From: Thermus hydrothermalis
Lineage (GTDB): Bacteria > Deinococcota > Deinococci > Deinococcales > Thermaceae
Direction of reading: 5' to 3'
DNA length: 64,000 nucleotides
Assembly (NCBI RefSeq): GCF_022760925.1
Contig: NZ_JAKTNT010000010.1
Span: 23,738-87,737 of the forward strand
Within the stretch, counting starts at the first letter, position 1, and each line of letters starts with the position of its first letter. Of the stretch, positions 1 through 7,961 are shown in pieces. Under the pieces are notes generated by a model. The model was not told the origin of the DNA and ran no database searches. It was given only the letters and a program-made list of their open reading frames with translations. Both the position numbers and the translations under genes were made by a program.

Positions 1-1
1 C

Positions 2-121
2 GCCTACCACCCCGCCTTTGACATCACCCCCCACCGCTACCTCACGGGGATCGTCACGGAAAAGGGCGTGCTCTACCCGCCCTTTGACGAGGCCCTTCGC
101 CATGCCCTGGGCCTTTCTTGA
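2..121 (+). CDS. mtnA: S-methyl-5-thioribose-1-phosphate isomerase, C-terminal end (partial)
   Basis: Only the last 39 residues are present; the gene begins outside the window. The open frame reads into the motif [18 protein letters not shown] and ends with [14 protein letters not shown] and TGA. This is the conserved tail of the eIF2B-like MtnA family of the methionine salvage pathway, which isomerises methylthioribose-1-phosphate to methylthioribulose-1-phosphate. The stop overlaps the comF start, so the two genes are probably co-transcribed. The assignment rests on one short but characteristic motif. Confidence 0.75.
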   Translation, partial: AYHPAFDITPHRYLTGIVTEKGVLYPPFDEALRHALGLS

Positions 122-716
122 AGCCCTTTTGGGCCACACCTGCCCGGGTTGCGGCGGCAGGCTGGACGAGCCTCTCCTCTGCGCCGCCTGCCGGGAGGGG
201 CTTCGGGCCTGGGTCCAGGGGGAGAGCGTCTACCTGGGGCTCTACGGCCGGGTGGGGGGGCTCGCCCGAGCCCTGAAGTACGGGGGCCGGTCTGGCCTAG
301 CCCCCCTCCTTGCCCGCCCCTTGGCGGAAGGCATCCTGGCCCAGGGCTGGGCGCTTTCGGGGGTGACGGCGGTGCCCACCCTCCTGACCCGGCTTCTCCG
401 GAAGGGGTATAACCCGCCCGAGCTTTTGGCCAGGGAACTCGCCCGCCTCCTCCGCCTTCCCTACCGGCGGGTCCTCGCGCGGGTGCGCTACGCCCCGGGC
501 CAGCCCACCCGGGGGCGGGGAAGGACCCAGCTGCCCCCAGGCCTCTTCGCGCCCAGGGTTCGGGTGGAGGGGGCCTGGCTTTTGGTGGACGACGTCCTCA
601 CGAGCGGGGCCACTTTCCTCCGGGCCAAGGAGGCCCTTTTCCAGGCGGGGGCGGAGAGGGTCTACGGGGCCTTCCTGGCGGTGCGGGACCCAGCGGCCTT
701 GGGGCCCTACCGGTAA
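102..716 (+). CDS. comF: ComF-family phosphoribosyltransferase-like competence protein
   Basis: A 204-residue protein. An N-terminal zinc-finger-like pair (CPGCGG near residue 15, CAAC near residue 30) is followed by a phosphoribosyltransferase fold whose PRPP-binding signature [12 protein letters not shown] lies near residue 165. This is the ComF/GntX layout; ComF is needed for natural transformation, for which Thermus is well known. The ATG at 102 was chosen because the longer frame from base 18 lies inside mtnA and lacks family similarity. It overlaps the mtnA stop by 20 bases. Confidence 0.88.
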   Translation: MPWAFLEALLGHTCPGCGGRLDEPLLCAACREGLRAWVQGESVYLGLYGRVGGLARALKYGGRSGLAPLLARPLAEGILAQGWALSGVTAVPTLLTRLLRKGYNPPELLARELARLLRLPYRRVLARVRYAPGQPTRGRGRTQLPPGLFAPRVRVEGAWLLVDDVLTSGATFLRAKEALFQAGAERVYGAFLAVRDPAALGPYR

Positions 717-763
717 GGGCCACACTTTTTTGGACCGAAAGCCCTAGACTGGGGAGAAAGGGG

Positions 764-1168
764 GTGGACGTGAAGAAGCTTCGCCGCCTTCCGGACCTCC
801 TCCCCCACCTTAGGGAAGGGCGCTACCGCTTGGGTCCCCACGTGGCCAAGCACATGCTCCAGGAGGGGTTCACCGAGCTGGACATCCTCAGGGCCCTGGA
901 ATGGGGCAGGGAGCTTTGCATCTACCCCGAGGACCAGCGGATGCTGGTTTTGGGCTACATGGTCTTCCCGCCCCGCCTGCGCCTTCCCTTGCACGTGGTT
1001 CTGGAGTACGCCAAGCCGCGGCACGTGGACATCGTCACCGCCTTTATCCCGAAGGAGCCCTACCGGGTGTACTCCAGGAAACGCCTCGCCGCCATCCTCC
1101 GCTTTGATGGGGCCTTGGAGGAGGTGCGCTGGAGCCTGCCCAAAGAGGCTTACCCCGCCTGGGAGTAG
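764..1168 (+). CDS. DUF4258-type small protein
   Basis: A 134-residue protein without signal peptide or membrane segments. The pattern LGPHVAKHMLQEGFTELDI (residues about 23-41) and the later RVYSRKR segment resemble DUF4258 proteins, small folds related to toxin-like nucleases. No antitoxin-like partner is adjacent, so a toxin role is not supported. GTG at 764 follows a purine-rich GGGGAGAAAGGG; GTG at 770 is an equally possible start. The function is unknown. Confidence 0.7.
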   Translation: MDVKKLRRLPDLLPHLREGRYRLGPHVAKHMLQEGFTELDILRALEWGRELCIYPEDQRMLVLGYMVFPPRLRLPLHVVLEYAKPRHVDIVTAFIPKEPYRVYSRKRLAAILRFDGALEEVRWSLPKEAYPAWE

Positions 1169-1180
1169 GCCCAGGCGGGG
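1153..1180. terminator. Bidirectional hairpin between convergent genes
   Basis: An 11-bp perfect stem (CCCCGCCTGGG / CCCAGGCGGGG) with a 6-base loop spans the stop codon of the upstream + strand gene and faces the end of the - strand OmpH-like gene. There is no T-run, so termination would rest on stem strength alone. Confidence 0.6.
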
Positions 1181-1195
1181 CAAGGGGCCTAGGCT

Positions 1196-1687
1196 TTAGC
1201 GCTTGAGTTCCCGGATCACCGCCTGGGTGAGGTCCGTGTCCTCGTCGGCGTAGACCACCAGGCCAGACTGGGCCGCCACCTGCCGGCTCATGACCACGGC
1301 GAAGCCCTGGGCCTTGGCCACCTTGGCGATGGCGGCGTCCACGTCCTCGAGGATGGGCTTCAGGACCTGGTTCTGCCGGTCCTGCCACTTCTTAAGGGTG
1401 TCCTGGTAGGTCTTGAGGAGGGCGTCGTAGTCCTGGCGCTCCTTGGCCGAGGCCTGCCCGGAGCGCACCTTCTGGTCCAGGGGCTTGAGCTTCTCCTCGA
1501 GGGGGGAAAGCTCCTTCTTGGCCTGGGACTGCACGTCCTGGACCTTCTTGTAGTCGGGATGGGCCTGGACCAGGGCGTCTGCGTCCACGAAGCCGATGCG
1601 GGTGGCCACGTTCTTGTTCTGGGCCAGCATGGGGGTAAGGAGGGCGCCGAGGGCCAGGAAAAGGGCCGTTAGGGGAAGCCGTTTCAT
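1196..1687 (-). CDS. OmpH/Skp-family periplasmic chaperone
   Basis: A 163-residue protein with an N-terminal signal peptide (hydrophobic residues 5-20, ending near AQN), then the OmpH opening IGFVDADALVQAHPDY and a charged, coiled-coil-rich centre (about residues 50-120). It ends in a short beta-like tail (VVYADEDTDLTQAV). Skp-type trimers escort outer-membrane proteins through the periplasm, consistent with the diderm envelope of Thermus. A -10-like TAGGCT lies 7 bases before the ATG, suggesting a leaderless transcript. The outer-membrane protein gene at 1787 is divergent. Confidence 0.85.
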   Translation of the reverse strand: MKRLPLTALFLALGALLTPMLAQNKNVATRIGFVDADALVQAHPDYKKVQDVQSQAKKELSPLEEKLKPLDQKVRSGQASAKERQDYDALLKTYQDTLKKWQDRQNQVLKPILEDVDAAIAKVAKAQGFAVVMSRQVAAQSGLVVYADEDTDLTQAVIRELKR

Positions 1688-1786
1688 GGGGTAAAGCCTA
1701 TCTCCTTCCGGTTAGGCCAAGGTGAGAGAAGGCTCCCTTTCCCCTTGAGGGGGTGGGGGGTAGGATACTCCTTGGAGGTGAGAGGT

Positions 1787-2224
1787 ATGCGCAAAGCTTT
1801 AGGGTTGGTGCTATTGCTGGTGTTGGGTTCCTTGGCCTTTGCCCAGCGGGCGGTTTCCTTCCGGCTCTCCTTGCCCCCTGCGGGGCTCGGGTTCGGCCTC
1901 GAGGCCCCCTTGGAGCGGAACCTGGCCTTCCGGGGCTTCGTGGACCTCTTTCCTGGCGGGCCGACTTTCCTGGTGGGCGGCGAGCTCCTTTTTAAGCCGG
2001 ATCTGGGCGAGTTGGACCGGGACCTCCGGGGGATTAGGCCCTACTTTGGTGGGGGCCTTGCCGGGCGGTTCGCCCAGAATAGCGACCTTGGCCTTCACCT
2101 TTCCTTGGGGGTTGAGTTGCTGCTAGACCCCAGGACAGGCATTTTCCTGGACGGGGAGTACTTTTACCCCTTCGGAGGTGGCAGCAGCCATAGCCGTGCG
2201 GTGCTTGGGGCGACCCTGAGGTAA
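1787..2224 (+). CDS. Small secreted outer-membrane beta-barrel-like protein
   Basis: A 145-residue protein. Residues 1-19 form a signal peptide ending LAFAQ. The rest alternates short amphipathic strands with Gly/aromatic-rich turns (FRGFVDLF, YFGGGLAGRF, FLDGEYFYPFGGG), as in small 8-strand outer-membrane proteins. ATG 1787 was preferred over upstream GTG codons because GGAGGTGAG sits just before it and the signal peptide starts there. No specific function is recognised. It is divergent from the OmpH-like chaperone gene, a sensible partner. Confidence 0.7.
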   Translation: MRKALGLVLLLVLGSLAFAQRAVSFRLSLPPAGLGFGLEAPLERNLAFRGFVDLFPGGPTFLVGGELLFKPDLGELDRDLRGIRPYFGGGLAGRFAQNSDLGLHLSLGVELLLDPRTGIFLDGEYFYPFGGGSSHSRAVLGATLR

Positions 2225-2240
2225 AGCCACACGCTATTCT

Positions 2241-2267
2241 CCCCGCCTAATGGGCGGGGACATTTTT
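2241..2267 (+). terminator. Rho-independent terminator
   Basis: Stem CCCCGCC/GGCGGGG with loop TAATG, then ACATTTTTCC. It lies 17 bases after the stop of the barrel-like protein gene and separates it from the CBS-domain gene. Confidence 0.8.
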
Positions 2268-2309
2268 CCTTTGACCCTAGGCTAATCTGGAGATGAAAGG
2301 AGGTTAAAG

Positions 2310-2942
2310 ATGCTGGTCCGGGACTGGATGACCAAGGACCCCCTCACGGTAAGCCCCGACACCCCCGTATTGGAGGCCATCAACCTGCTGAAGCAAAAGG
2401 GCTTCCGGCGCCTGCCCGTGGTGAAGGACGGGAAGCTCGTGGGCTTGGTGACGGACAAGGACCTCAAGGACGCCATGCCCTCCAAGGCCACCACCCTCTC
2501 GGTGTGGGAGATGAACTACCTCCTCTCCAAGCTCACCGTGGAGGAGGTGATGGCCAAGCCCGTGGTCACCGTGGGGGCGGACGAGCCTTTGGAGAAGGCG
2601 GCCCTCCTCATGGAGGAGCGGAAGATCGGGGGCCTGCCGGTGATGGAGGGAGATGGGCTCGTGGGCATCATCACCGTGACCGACGTGCTCCGGGCCTTCA
2701 TTGAGGTCTTGGGCCTGAAGCTTGGGGGCCTCCGCATCACCGTGGACATCCCCGATGTTCCCGGGGCGCTTGCCCAGATGGCCCAGGCGGTGCCCCCGGC
2801 CAACATCGTTTCCATCGCCACCGCTGCCCACCTCCAGGGCTACCAGCGCCTGGTGATGCGGGTGGTGGGGGAGGACGTGGAAGGGGTGCCCAAGCGGCTC
2901 CAGGCCGCCGGGGAAAAGGTGGTGGACGTCCGCCCGGGCTAG
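2310..2942 (+). CDS. CBS-domain pair with C-terminal ACT-like domain (AcuB-like)
   Basis: A 210-residue soluble protein. Two CBS modules occupy about residues 1-60 ([37 protein letters not shown]) and 75-130 ([31 protein letters not shown]). A domain with the ACT-like [14 protein letters not shown] follows at about 145-210. CBS pairs bind adenine nucleotides and ACT domains bind small ligands, so this is probably a metabolic sensor. AAGGAGG precedes ATG 2310. The 3' end overlaps the convergent pheA gene by 4 bases. Confidence 0.82.
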   Translation: MLVRDWMTKDPLTVSPDTPVLEAINLLKQKGFRRLPVVKDGKLVGLVTDKDLKDAMPSKATTLSVWEMNYLLSKLTVEEVMAKPVVTVGADEPLEKAALLMEERKIGGLPVMEGDGLVGIITVTDVLRAFIEVLGLKLGGLRITVDIPDVPGALAQMAQAVPPANIVSIATAAHLQGYQRLVMRVVGEDVEGVPKRLQAAGEKVVDVRPG

Positions 2943-3769
2943 GCGCCGTTCCTGTAGGCGGGGTAGGAGCCCAGGACCTTTAGGAAGGCCGCCCGGCGGA
3001 GGAGACCCAAAAGGGCCTGGGCGGGCCCAGGGTCTTCCAGGTGGCCTTCCAGGTCCAGGTAGAAGAGGTAGCTAAAGGGCTTGTCCCGCCGGGGCCGGGA
3101 CTCCAGCTTGGTGAGGTTCACCCCGGCCTCAGCGAAGACCTGCAAGGCCTCCAAAAGCCCCCCGGGGCGGTGGCGCACGGCGAAGACGATGCTCGTCTTG
3201 TGGGGGCCTTCCCCCTTTTGCGCCTCCTCGCGGCCGATGACGAAGAAGCGGGTGTAGTTGTGGGAGTAGTCCTCAATGTTTTCCGCCAGGACGGTGAGGC
3301 CATAGAGCTCCGCCGCCCGCCTCGAGGCGATGGCCCCCACCCCGGGCTCGGGGCTTTCCGCCAGGGCCCTGGCCGCCCCTGCGGTGTCGTAGACGGGGAT
3401 GGGGGTGAGGCGGAGCCGGGCCAGGAAGCCGTCGCACTGGGCCAGGGCCTGGGGGTGGCTTTTCACCGCTTTAAGGTCTTTCAGCTCGGTGCCCTTAGGG
3501 GCGAGAAGGCAGTGCTCCACCCGGTGGACGATCTCCCCCACCACGTGGAGGTCGCTTTCCAGGAGGAGGTCGTAGGTCTGGTTGATGCTGCCGGCGGTGG
3601 TGTTTTCCACGGGCACCACGCCGAGCTCCACTTCCCCCGCCTCCACCGCCTCAAAGACCTGGTGAAAGGTGGGGAAGCCCACGGGGGTGGCGCCGGGGAA
3701 GGTCTTGAGGAGGGCTTCCTCGCTGTACGCCCCTTCGGTGCCCTGGAAGGCGATCCTCATGCCCTCCAT
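2939..3769 (-). CDS. pheA: Prephenate dehydratase
   Basis: A 276-residue monofunctional enzyme converting prephenate to phenylpyruvate in phenylalanine synthesis. It opens with [12 protein letters not shown], carries the catalytic NYTRFFVIG segment (about residues 170-178), and ends in a regulatory ACT domain (about 190-270) with [25 protein letters not shown], the phenylalanine-binding motif. There is no chorismate mutase domain. ATG 3769 gives MEGMRIAF; the second Met at 3760 is an equally plausible start. Confidence 0.92.
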   Translation of the reverse strand: MEGMRIAFQGTEGAYSEEALLKTFPGATPVGFPTFHQVFEAVEAGEVELGVVPVENTTAGSINQTYDLLLESDLHVVGEIVHRVEHCLLAPKGTELKDLKAVKSHPQALAQCDGFLARLRLTPIPVYDTAGAARALAESPEPGVGAIASRRAAELYGLTVLAENIEDYSHNYTRFFVIGREEAQKGEGPHKTSIVFAVRHRPGGLLEALQVFAEAGVNLTKLESRPRRDKPFSYLFYLDLEGHLEDPGPAQALLGLLRRAAFLKVLGSYPAYRNGA

Positions 3770-3810
3770 GGTACAGGCACCCTGGACAGGGGAAAAAGGG
3801 CTGGCGTAGC

Positions 3811-4560
3811 ATGGCCTTCGTGGCGCGGCTTCTCGTGGTGGACGATGACCCCCGCATCCGTCACCTCCTCGAGGTGGTCCTTTCCGGCTCGGGCCACGAG
3901 GTAGTCTTGGCCGCCTCAGCCAAGGACGCCTTGGAGTTCCTGCGGAAGGAAACCCCTGACCTCATCCTCCTGGACATCATGATGCCGGACATGGACGGCC
4001 TTACCCTGTTGGGCCGCATCCGGGCCGTGCGCCGCCTGAGCCGGGTGCCCGTCATCATGTTCACCGGAGGGGGAGGGGAGCTGGAGGGGCCAAGCCGGGC
4101 TTTGGGGGCCGACCTTTTCCTGGAAAAGCCCATCAGCGGGCGCCGGCTCAAGCAGGCGGTGGAAAGCCTCCTCTCCCGGGAGGGTTACCTCCTCCCCGGG
4201 GGCGAGCGGGTAGGCACCTTGGAGGAGGTGGGGGAGAGGCTTCGGCAGGCCCTGCCCGAGGAGGAGCGCTTCCGCCTCCTTTGGCGCAAGGCGCAAAGCC
4301 GCCGCGCCCTCCTCGCCAACCTGGTGGCCAAGGGCTGGACCGAGGCCCTTTTGCGCCGCCTGGTGCCGGGGGAGTACGACCTTTACGATATCCTGGGCCA
4401 CCTGGCCTACGGCTGGCCCCTCCTTTCCCTGAAGGAGCGGGCCGCCCGGGCGGGGGACCCTCGTTTCGCCCCGCTTCTCCAGGAGTACCTGAGGGCGGGG
4501 CGCCTCCCCCTGGAGGGGGATGGCCTCCTGGAGGAACTGGCGGAAACCCTTTACGCTTAG
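3811..4560 (+). CDS. Response regulator with an unrecognised C-terminal domain
   Basis: A 249-residue protein. Residues 1-125 form a CheY-like receiver: acidic DDD near 11-13, phospho-acceptor Asp in LILLDIMMPDMDGL (about 55), Thr in MFTGG and Lys in FLEKPI. The C-terminal ~120 residues are charged and probably helical, with no recognisable DNA-binding or enzymatic motif. The FemAB-like gene starts 3 bases downstream, so the two are probably one transcript. No histidine kinase is adjacent. Confidence 0.82.
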   Translation: MAFVARLLVVDDDPRIRHLLEVVLSGSGHEVVLAASAKDALEFLRKETPDLILLDIMMPDMDGLTLLGRIRAVRRLSRVPVIMFTGGGGELEGPSRALGADLFLEKPISGRRLKQAVESLLSREGYLLPGGERVGTLEEVGERLRQALPEEERFRLLWRKAQSRRALLANLVAKGWTEALLRRLVPGEYDLYDILGHLAYGWPLLSLKERAARAGDPRFAPLLQEYLRAGRLPLEGDGLLEELAETLYA

Positions 4561-4563
4561 GGG

Positions 4564-5586
4564 ATGGCCGAGCTAGCGGAGGTTCACGAACCCGAGGCCT
4601 GGAACCGGTTGGTTTCCGGCTTCCCCATCACGAGCGCCCTCCAGTCCTTTGGCTGGGGGGAGGTGAAGCGGTTTTCCGGCTGGGAGCCCAAGCGCTTCGC
4701 CGTGTACGAGGGGGATAGGCTTTTGGGGGCGGCCCAGGTCCTCCTGAAACGCCTTCCCGGGGGGCTTCGCCTGGCCTACGCCCCCCGGGGCCCGGCCCTG
4801 TGGCGCCTCGCCGACCTCCCCCAGGTGGCCCGGGCCCTGGCCCAAGGGGTGAGGGGCACCCACCTGGTCCTGGAGCCGGAGGCGGGCCTTTTGGCGGAGG
4901 AGACGCCTCCCGCCTTTTCTGGTCTCTTGCCGGAAGAGCCCATCCAGCCCGGGTACTCCCTTTGGCTGGACCTCACCCAGGGGGAAGAGGCCTTGCTCAA
5001 GGGCATGAAGGAGATGCACCGCCGCAACGCCCGCCTGGCGCAGAAGCGCACCGAGCTTTTCGTGGCGGGGGAGGAGGCTTTCCCCGAGTTCTTCCGCCTT
5101 TTTGAGGAAACGAACCGGCGGGCGAAGCTTCTGCAACATTCGGAAGCGTACTACCGGGCGGTACTAAGGGAGATGAACCAGCCCTTGGGGGAGGCCTTCC
5201 TCGCCCTGGCCGCCAAGGAGGGCGAGCCCTTGGCGGCGGGGCTTTTCGTGGGGTTTGCGGGGAAGGTGGACTACCTCTATGGGGGGAGTAGCCGCCACCA
5301 TCCCGAGGCCAAAGCCCCCATGGGGATGCACCTGATGGCCATCCGCCACGGCATCGCCCGGGGCTACCGCATCTACGACCTTTGGGGCGTCCCCCGGACC
5401 CCTGAAGGGAGCCACGCCGAGGGGATCTGGCGCTTCAAGGAAGGCTTTGGCGGGAAGAGGGTGCAGTTTCCCGCCTACACCCTGCCCCTCTCCCCCCTCT
5501 ACCGCCCCTTGAAGGCCCTCCTCCGCCTGCGCAAGACCTGGGTGAACCTCAAGGTGCGGGGGAACCCGCGGGATGTCCTGGGGTAA
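4564..5586 (+). CDS. FemAB/FemX-like aminoacyl transferase (peptidoglycan bridge)
   Basis: A 340-residue protein with two GNAT-like halves. QSFGWGEVKRFSGWEPKRF near residue 27 and the later DYLYGGSSRHHPEAKAPMGM (about 235-255) with YDLWGVP are family hallmarks of peptidoglycan-bridge FemABX proteins, which use aminoacyl-tRNA to add bridge residues to lipid II. Thermus peptidoglycan is known to contain a glycine bridge on ornithine, which fits. It lies directly behind a response regulator. The exact substrate cannot be read from sequence. Confidence 0.85.
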   Translation: MAELAEVHEPEAWNRLVSGFPITSALQSFGWGEVKRFSGWEPKRFAVYEGDRLLGAAQVLLKRLPGGLRLAYAPRGPALWRLADLPQVARALAQGVRGTHLVLEPEAGLLAEETPPAFSGLLPEEPIQPGYSLWLDLTQGEEALLKGMKEMHRRNARLAQKRTELFVAGEEAFPEFFRLFEETNRRAKLLQHSEAYYRAVLREMNQPLGEAFLALAAKEGEPLAAGLFVGFAGKVDYLYGGSSRHHPEAKAPMGMHLMAIRHGIARGYRIYDLWGVPRTPEGSHAEGIWRFKEGFGGKRVQFPAYTLPLSPLYRPLKALLRLRKTWVNLKVRGNPRDVLG

Positions 5587-5632
5587 AGGGCCTTGTCATC
5601 CTTCTCAAAGGCTTTTCGTTAGGGTGAGGGGC

Positions 5633-6187
5633 GTGGTGCGGTACCTCCTCCCCCTCGCCCTGGTCCTCTTCCTCCTCTTCCTTTGGGTTCGCCCCGGGCC
5701 TTCCGGGCCTTCCCCGGCCCCAGGGGTGCGCCTTCAGGGGGTGGAGCTCTGGCTCTTCCCCGAGGAGGAAGGGGTGAAGTGGCGCTTCCAGGCGGAGGAG
5801 ATGGTGGAGGAGGGCGGGGTGTTCCGCATCCGGGGGGGGCTTTTTGGGGAGCGGTACGTGGGGGGGCGTCTGGACCTCAGGCTGAAAGCGCCCGAGGTGG
5901 TGGTGGAGCCTGGGGACAACCTGCGCGCCCCCTACGCCGAGGTGGAGATCCTAAGGGGTTGCTACCGCCTGGCCCTTTCCGCCCCGGGCAAGGGGGAGGT
6001 CCTCATCCGGCAGAAGGAAGGCTTCTTCGCCCCCTGGGTGCGGATAGAGGCCCCGAACCTCAGGGGCGAGGCGGAGGCCTTCCGCTCGGACTTCGCCTTG
6101 GAGCGCCTCGAGGCGCAAAACCCAAGGTTTTCCTTCCCCGCAGGGGGAAGCTTTGGTCCCTGCACCGTAAAAGGAGGTAGCTCATGA
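5633..6187 (+). CDS. LptC-like membrane-anchored protein
   Basis: A protein of about 184 residues with one N-terminal membrane anchor (residues 4-22, LLPLALVLFLLFLWV), then a beta-rich exported domain with LQGVELWLFPEEEGVKWRF, resembling the start of LptC domains (substrate-bridge components of Lpt envelope transport). The start is uncertain: GTG 5624, 5633 and 5636 are all in frame; 5633 was chosen because AGGGTGAGG precedes it. The stop overlaps the next gene by 4 bases, forming a three-gene operon of bridge-like proteins. Confidence 0.65.
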   Translation: MVRYLLPLALVLFLLFLWVRPGPSGPSPAPGVRLQGVELWLFPEEEGVKWRFQAEEMVEEGGVFRIRGGLFGERYVGGRLDLRLKAPEVVVEPGDNLRAPYAEVEILRGCYRLALSAPGKGEVLIRQKEGFFAPWVRIEAPNLRGEAEAFRSDFALERLEAQNPRFSFPAGGSFGPCTVKGGSS

Positions 6188-7041
6188 GAAAAATGGCGGC
6201 GTTGGCCCTTCTCGGTTTGGCCCTAGCGGCTTCGGGCGTGCGGGTCATTCAGGTGGAAGGCGGCAGGCTCTCCGGGGACCTGCGCTATGGCCCCTGGACC
6301 TTTGAGGGGGAGGTGAAAGGGCGGGTCAAGGACCTCCAGATCCAGGCCCCCAAGGCCACCCTCACCGCTCCCAAGGGCAAGACCATGCAGGAGGCGGAAG
6401 GGGAAAGGGAGGCCCGGTTTGAAGGGGGCGTGGTGGTGCGCCGGGGCCGGGTGGAGGCCCGGGGGCCCGTATTGGTCTACCGGGAGAAGACGGGGGAGGG
6501 GGAGCTCTTGGGGCCCGCCCGCATGCGCCAGGAGCCCAAGCCCGGGGAGGACCCCGTGGAGGTGGAGGCGAGCCGCATGACCTTCCAGGTGGACACGGAC
6601 ACCTCCACCAGCGAAAACGCCCTCCTCAGAAGCGGCAACCAGGAAGGGCGGGCCGGCTTCGTCTACTATGAGGAGGAAAAGGGCCTCGCCGTCTTCACGG
6701 ACCCCAAGGAGGTGGTCCTCGTCCGCAAGCGCAAGGACGGGGACCTGGTCATCCGGGCCAAGGAGGTGCGGAGCCTCACCGGCTCCAAGCGCCTCATCGC
6801 CACGGGGGGGGTGCGCCTGGTGGACGGGGACCTGGTCACGGTGGGGGATAGCCTCTACTACGACGACACCACCGGGGAGGCCATCGTCTTGGGGAAGCCG
6901 GCTTTGAGCGAGAACAAGAAGGAAGGCTTCAAGCTTTCCGGAAGCACCCTCCTCCACAACGTGAACCGCCACCAGGTGCGGGTCTATGGCCGGACCTTCC
7001 GCCTGCCCACCGAGGAGTTTAAAAAGCTCGGGGAGAAGTGA
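6184..7041 (+). CDS. LptA/OstA-like periplasmic protein
   Basis: A 285-residue protein with an N-terminal signal peptide (about residues 1-19), followed by repetitive beta-strand units of the OstA/LptA type: ARFEGGVVVRRGRVEARGPVL, LIATGGVRLVDGDLVTVGDSLYYDD. Such beta-jellyroll proteins carry lipid through the periplasm. The start ATG overlaps the previous stop as ATGA, and its own stop overlaps the next ATG (TGATG), so translation is coupled. Confidence 0.75.
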   Translation: MRKMAALALLGLALAASGVRVIQVEGGRLSGDLRYGPWTFEGEVKGRVKDLQIQAPKATLTAPKGKTMQEAEGEREARFEGGVVVRRGRVEARGPVLVYREKTGEGELLGPARMRQEPKPGEDPVEVEASRMTFQVDTDTSTSENALLRSGNQEGRAGFVYYEEEKGLAVFTDPKEVVLVRKRKDGDLVIRAKEVRSLTGSKRLIATGGVRLVDGDLVTVGDSLYYDDTTGEAIVLGKPALSENKKEGFKLSGSTLLHNVNRHQVRVYGRTFRLPTEEFKKLGEK

Positions 7042-7961
7042 TGCGCCCTTTCCTCCTGGGCCTCGCCCTCTTCCTCCTTCTCGCCCTGGCCCAGGAGGCC
7101 TTCCGCCCCGAGGTGGAGCTCGTCCGCAAGGACAAGAAGGTGGTGGCCTGGGTGAGCGGGGAGGAGGATAGCCTCTTCTACGCCGACTACGGGGACCTAA
7201 TGGTGGGGGTGTTGGAGGCCTTGGGCGAGGCCCAGGTGGCGGTGGCGGGGCGGGCCTTCTTCCGCGACGGGGGAAGCGCCGTGGACGAGGGGCTTAAGGT
7301 AGGGGACCGGGTGGAGGCCGCCTACAACCCCGATTACACGAAGGAGGGGCTTCCCCACCTCCTGCGCCTGCGCCGGGCGGGGGAGGGAAAAGGGGAAAGG
7401 TACCTCCGCCTCGTCCTCTTTGACCCCAGGGGGGTGGAGGTGCGCCTGGGGGAAGCGGTGCGGGCCACGGGGCCTTTGGCCGTGGTGGAGCGGGGGAGCG
7501 AGGAAACCCTTTTCCTCTCCGGGGGGGGCGCCCGGTACCTGGAGGAGGAGGGGCGCCTCGAGGTGAACCCCGCCCCCGGGGAGGTCTACGTGGAGGAAGG
7601 CGCCACCCGGGTGAAGGGGAGAAGGCTTCGCTACAAGAACGACACCGGAGAGGCCCTTTTGGAAGGCCCCCTGGAGATCAAGCGGGAAGGGGAAAAGCCC
7701 CTTTCGGGCAAGGCGGAAAGCCTCCGCTACCTCCTGGACGAGGAGGCGCTTTGGCTTTATGGGGTGGAGTTCGCCCAAGGCGGGCGCACCACCAAGGCGG
7801 ACAGGGCCTTGGTGCGGGAGAAGGAGGGCTTCGCCTACCTCTTCGGGAACGTGGAAAGCCGGGACGAGAAGGGCTTTGTACGGGGGGAGAGGGTGCGCTA
7901 CGCCCTGGAGAAGGGCGAGGTGGTGGTCTTGGGGAGGGTGGCGGGGGAGTTTAAGGACTAG
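7041..7961 (+). CDS. LptA/OstA-like periplasmic protein, second copy
   Basis: A 306-residue protein with a signal peptide ([15 protein letters not shown]) and OstA-like strand repeats: [33 protein letters not shown], about residues 175-215, and [20 protein letters not shown] near the C terminus. ATG 7041 was chosen rather than GTG 7038 because of the TGATG overlap. Two OstA-like proteins in tandem behind an LptC-like protein suggest one envelope-lipid conduit. The 3' end overlaps the convergent ABC ATPase gene by 4 bases. Confidence 0.72.
   Translation: MRPFLLGLALFLLLALAQEAFRPEVELVRKDKKVVAWVSGEEDSLFYADYGDLMVGVLEALGEAQVAVAGRAFFRDGGSAVDEGLKVGDRVEAAYNPDYTKEGLPHLLRLRRAGEGKGERYLRLVLFDPRGVEVRLGEAVRATGPLAVVERGSEETLFLSGGGARYLEEEGRLEVNPAPGEVYVEEGATRVKGRRLRYKNDTGEALLEGPLEIKREGEKPLSGKAESLRYLLDEEALWLYGVEFAQGGRTTKADRALVREKEGFAYLFGNVESRDEKGFVRGERVRYALEKGEVVVLGRVAGEFKD

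Noticed and set aside
2271..2290. TTGACCCTAGGCTAA upstream of the CBS gene as another FNR-like site
   Set aside because: It resembles TGACC-YR-GG but lacks the right half-site TCA and the 33-bp-spaced -10 box.
3041..3904. A 287-codon + strand frame over pheA
   Set aside because: It is antisense to prephenate dehydratase, which carries catalytic and ACT motifs.
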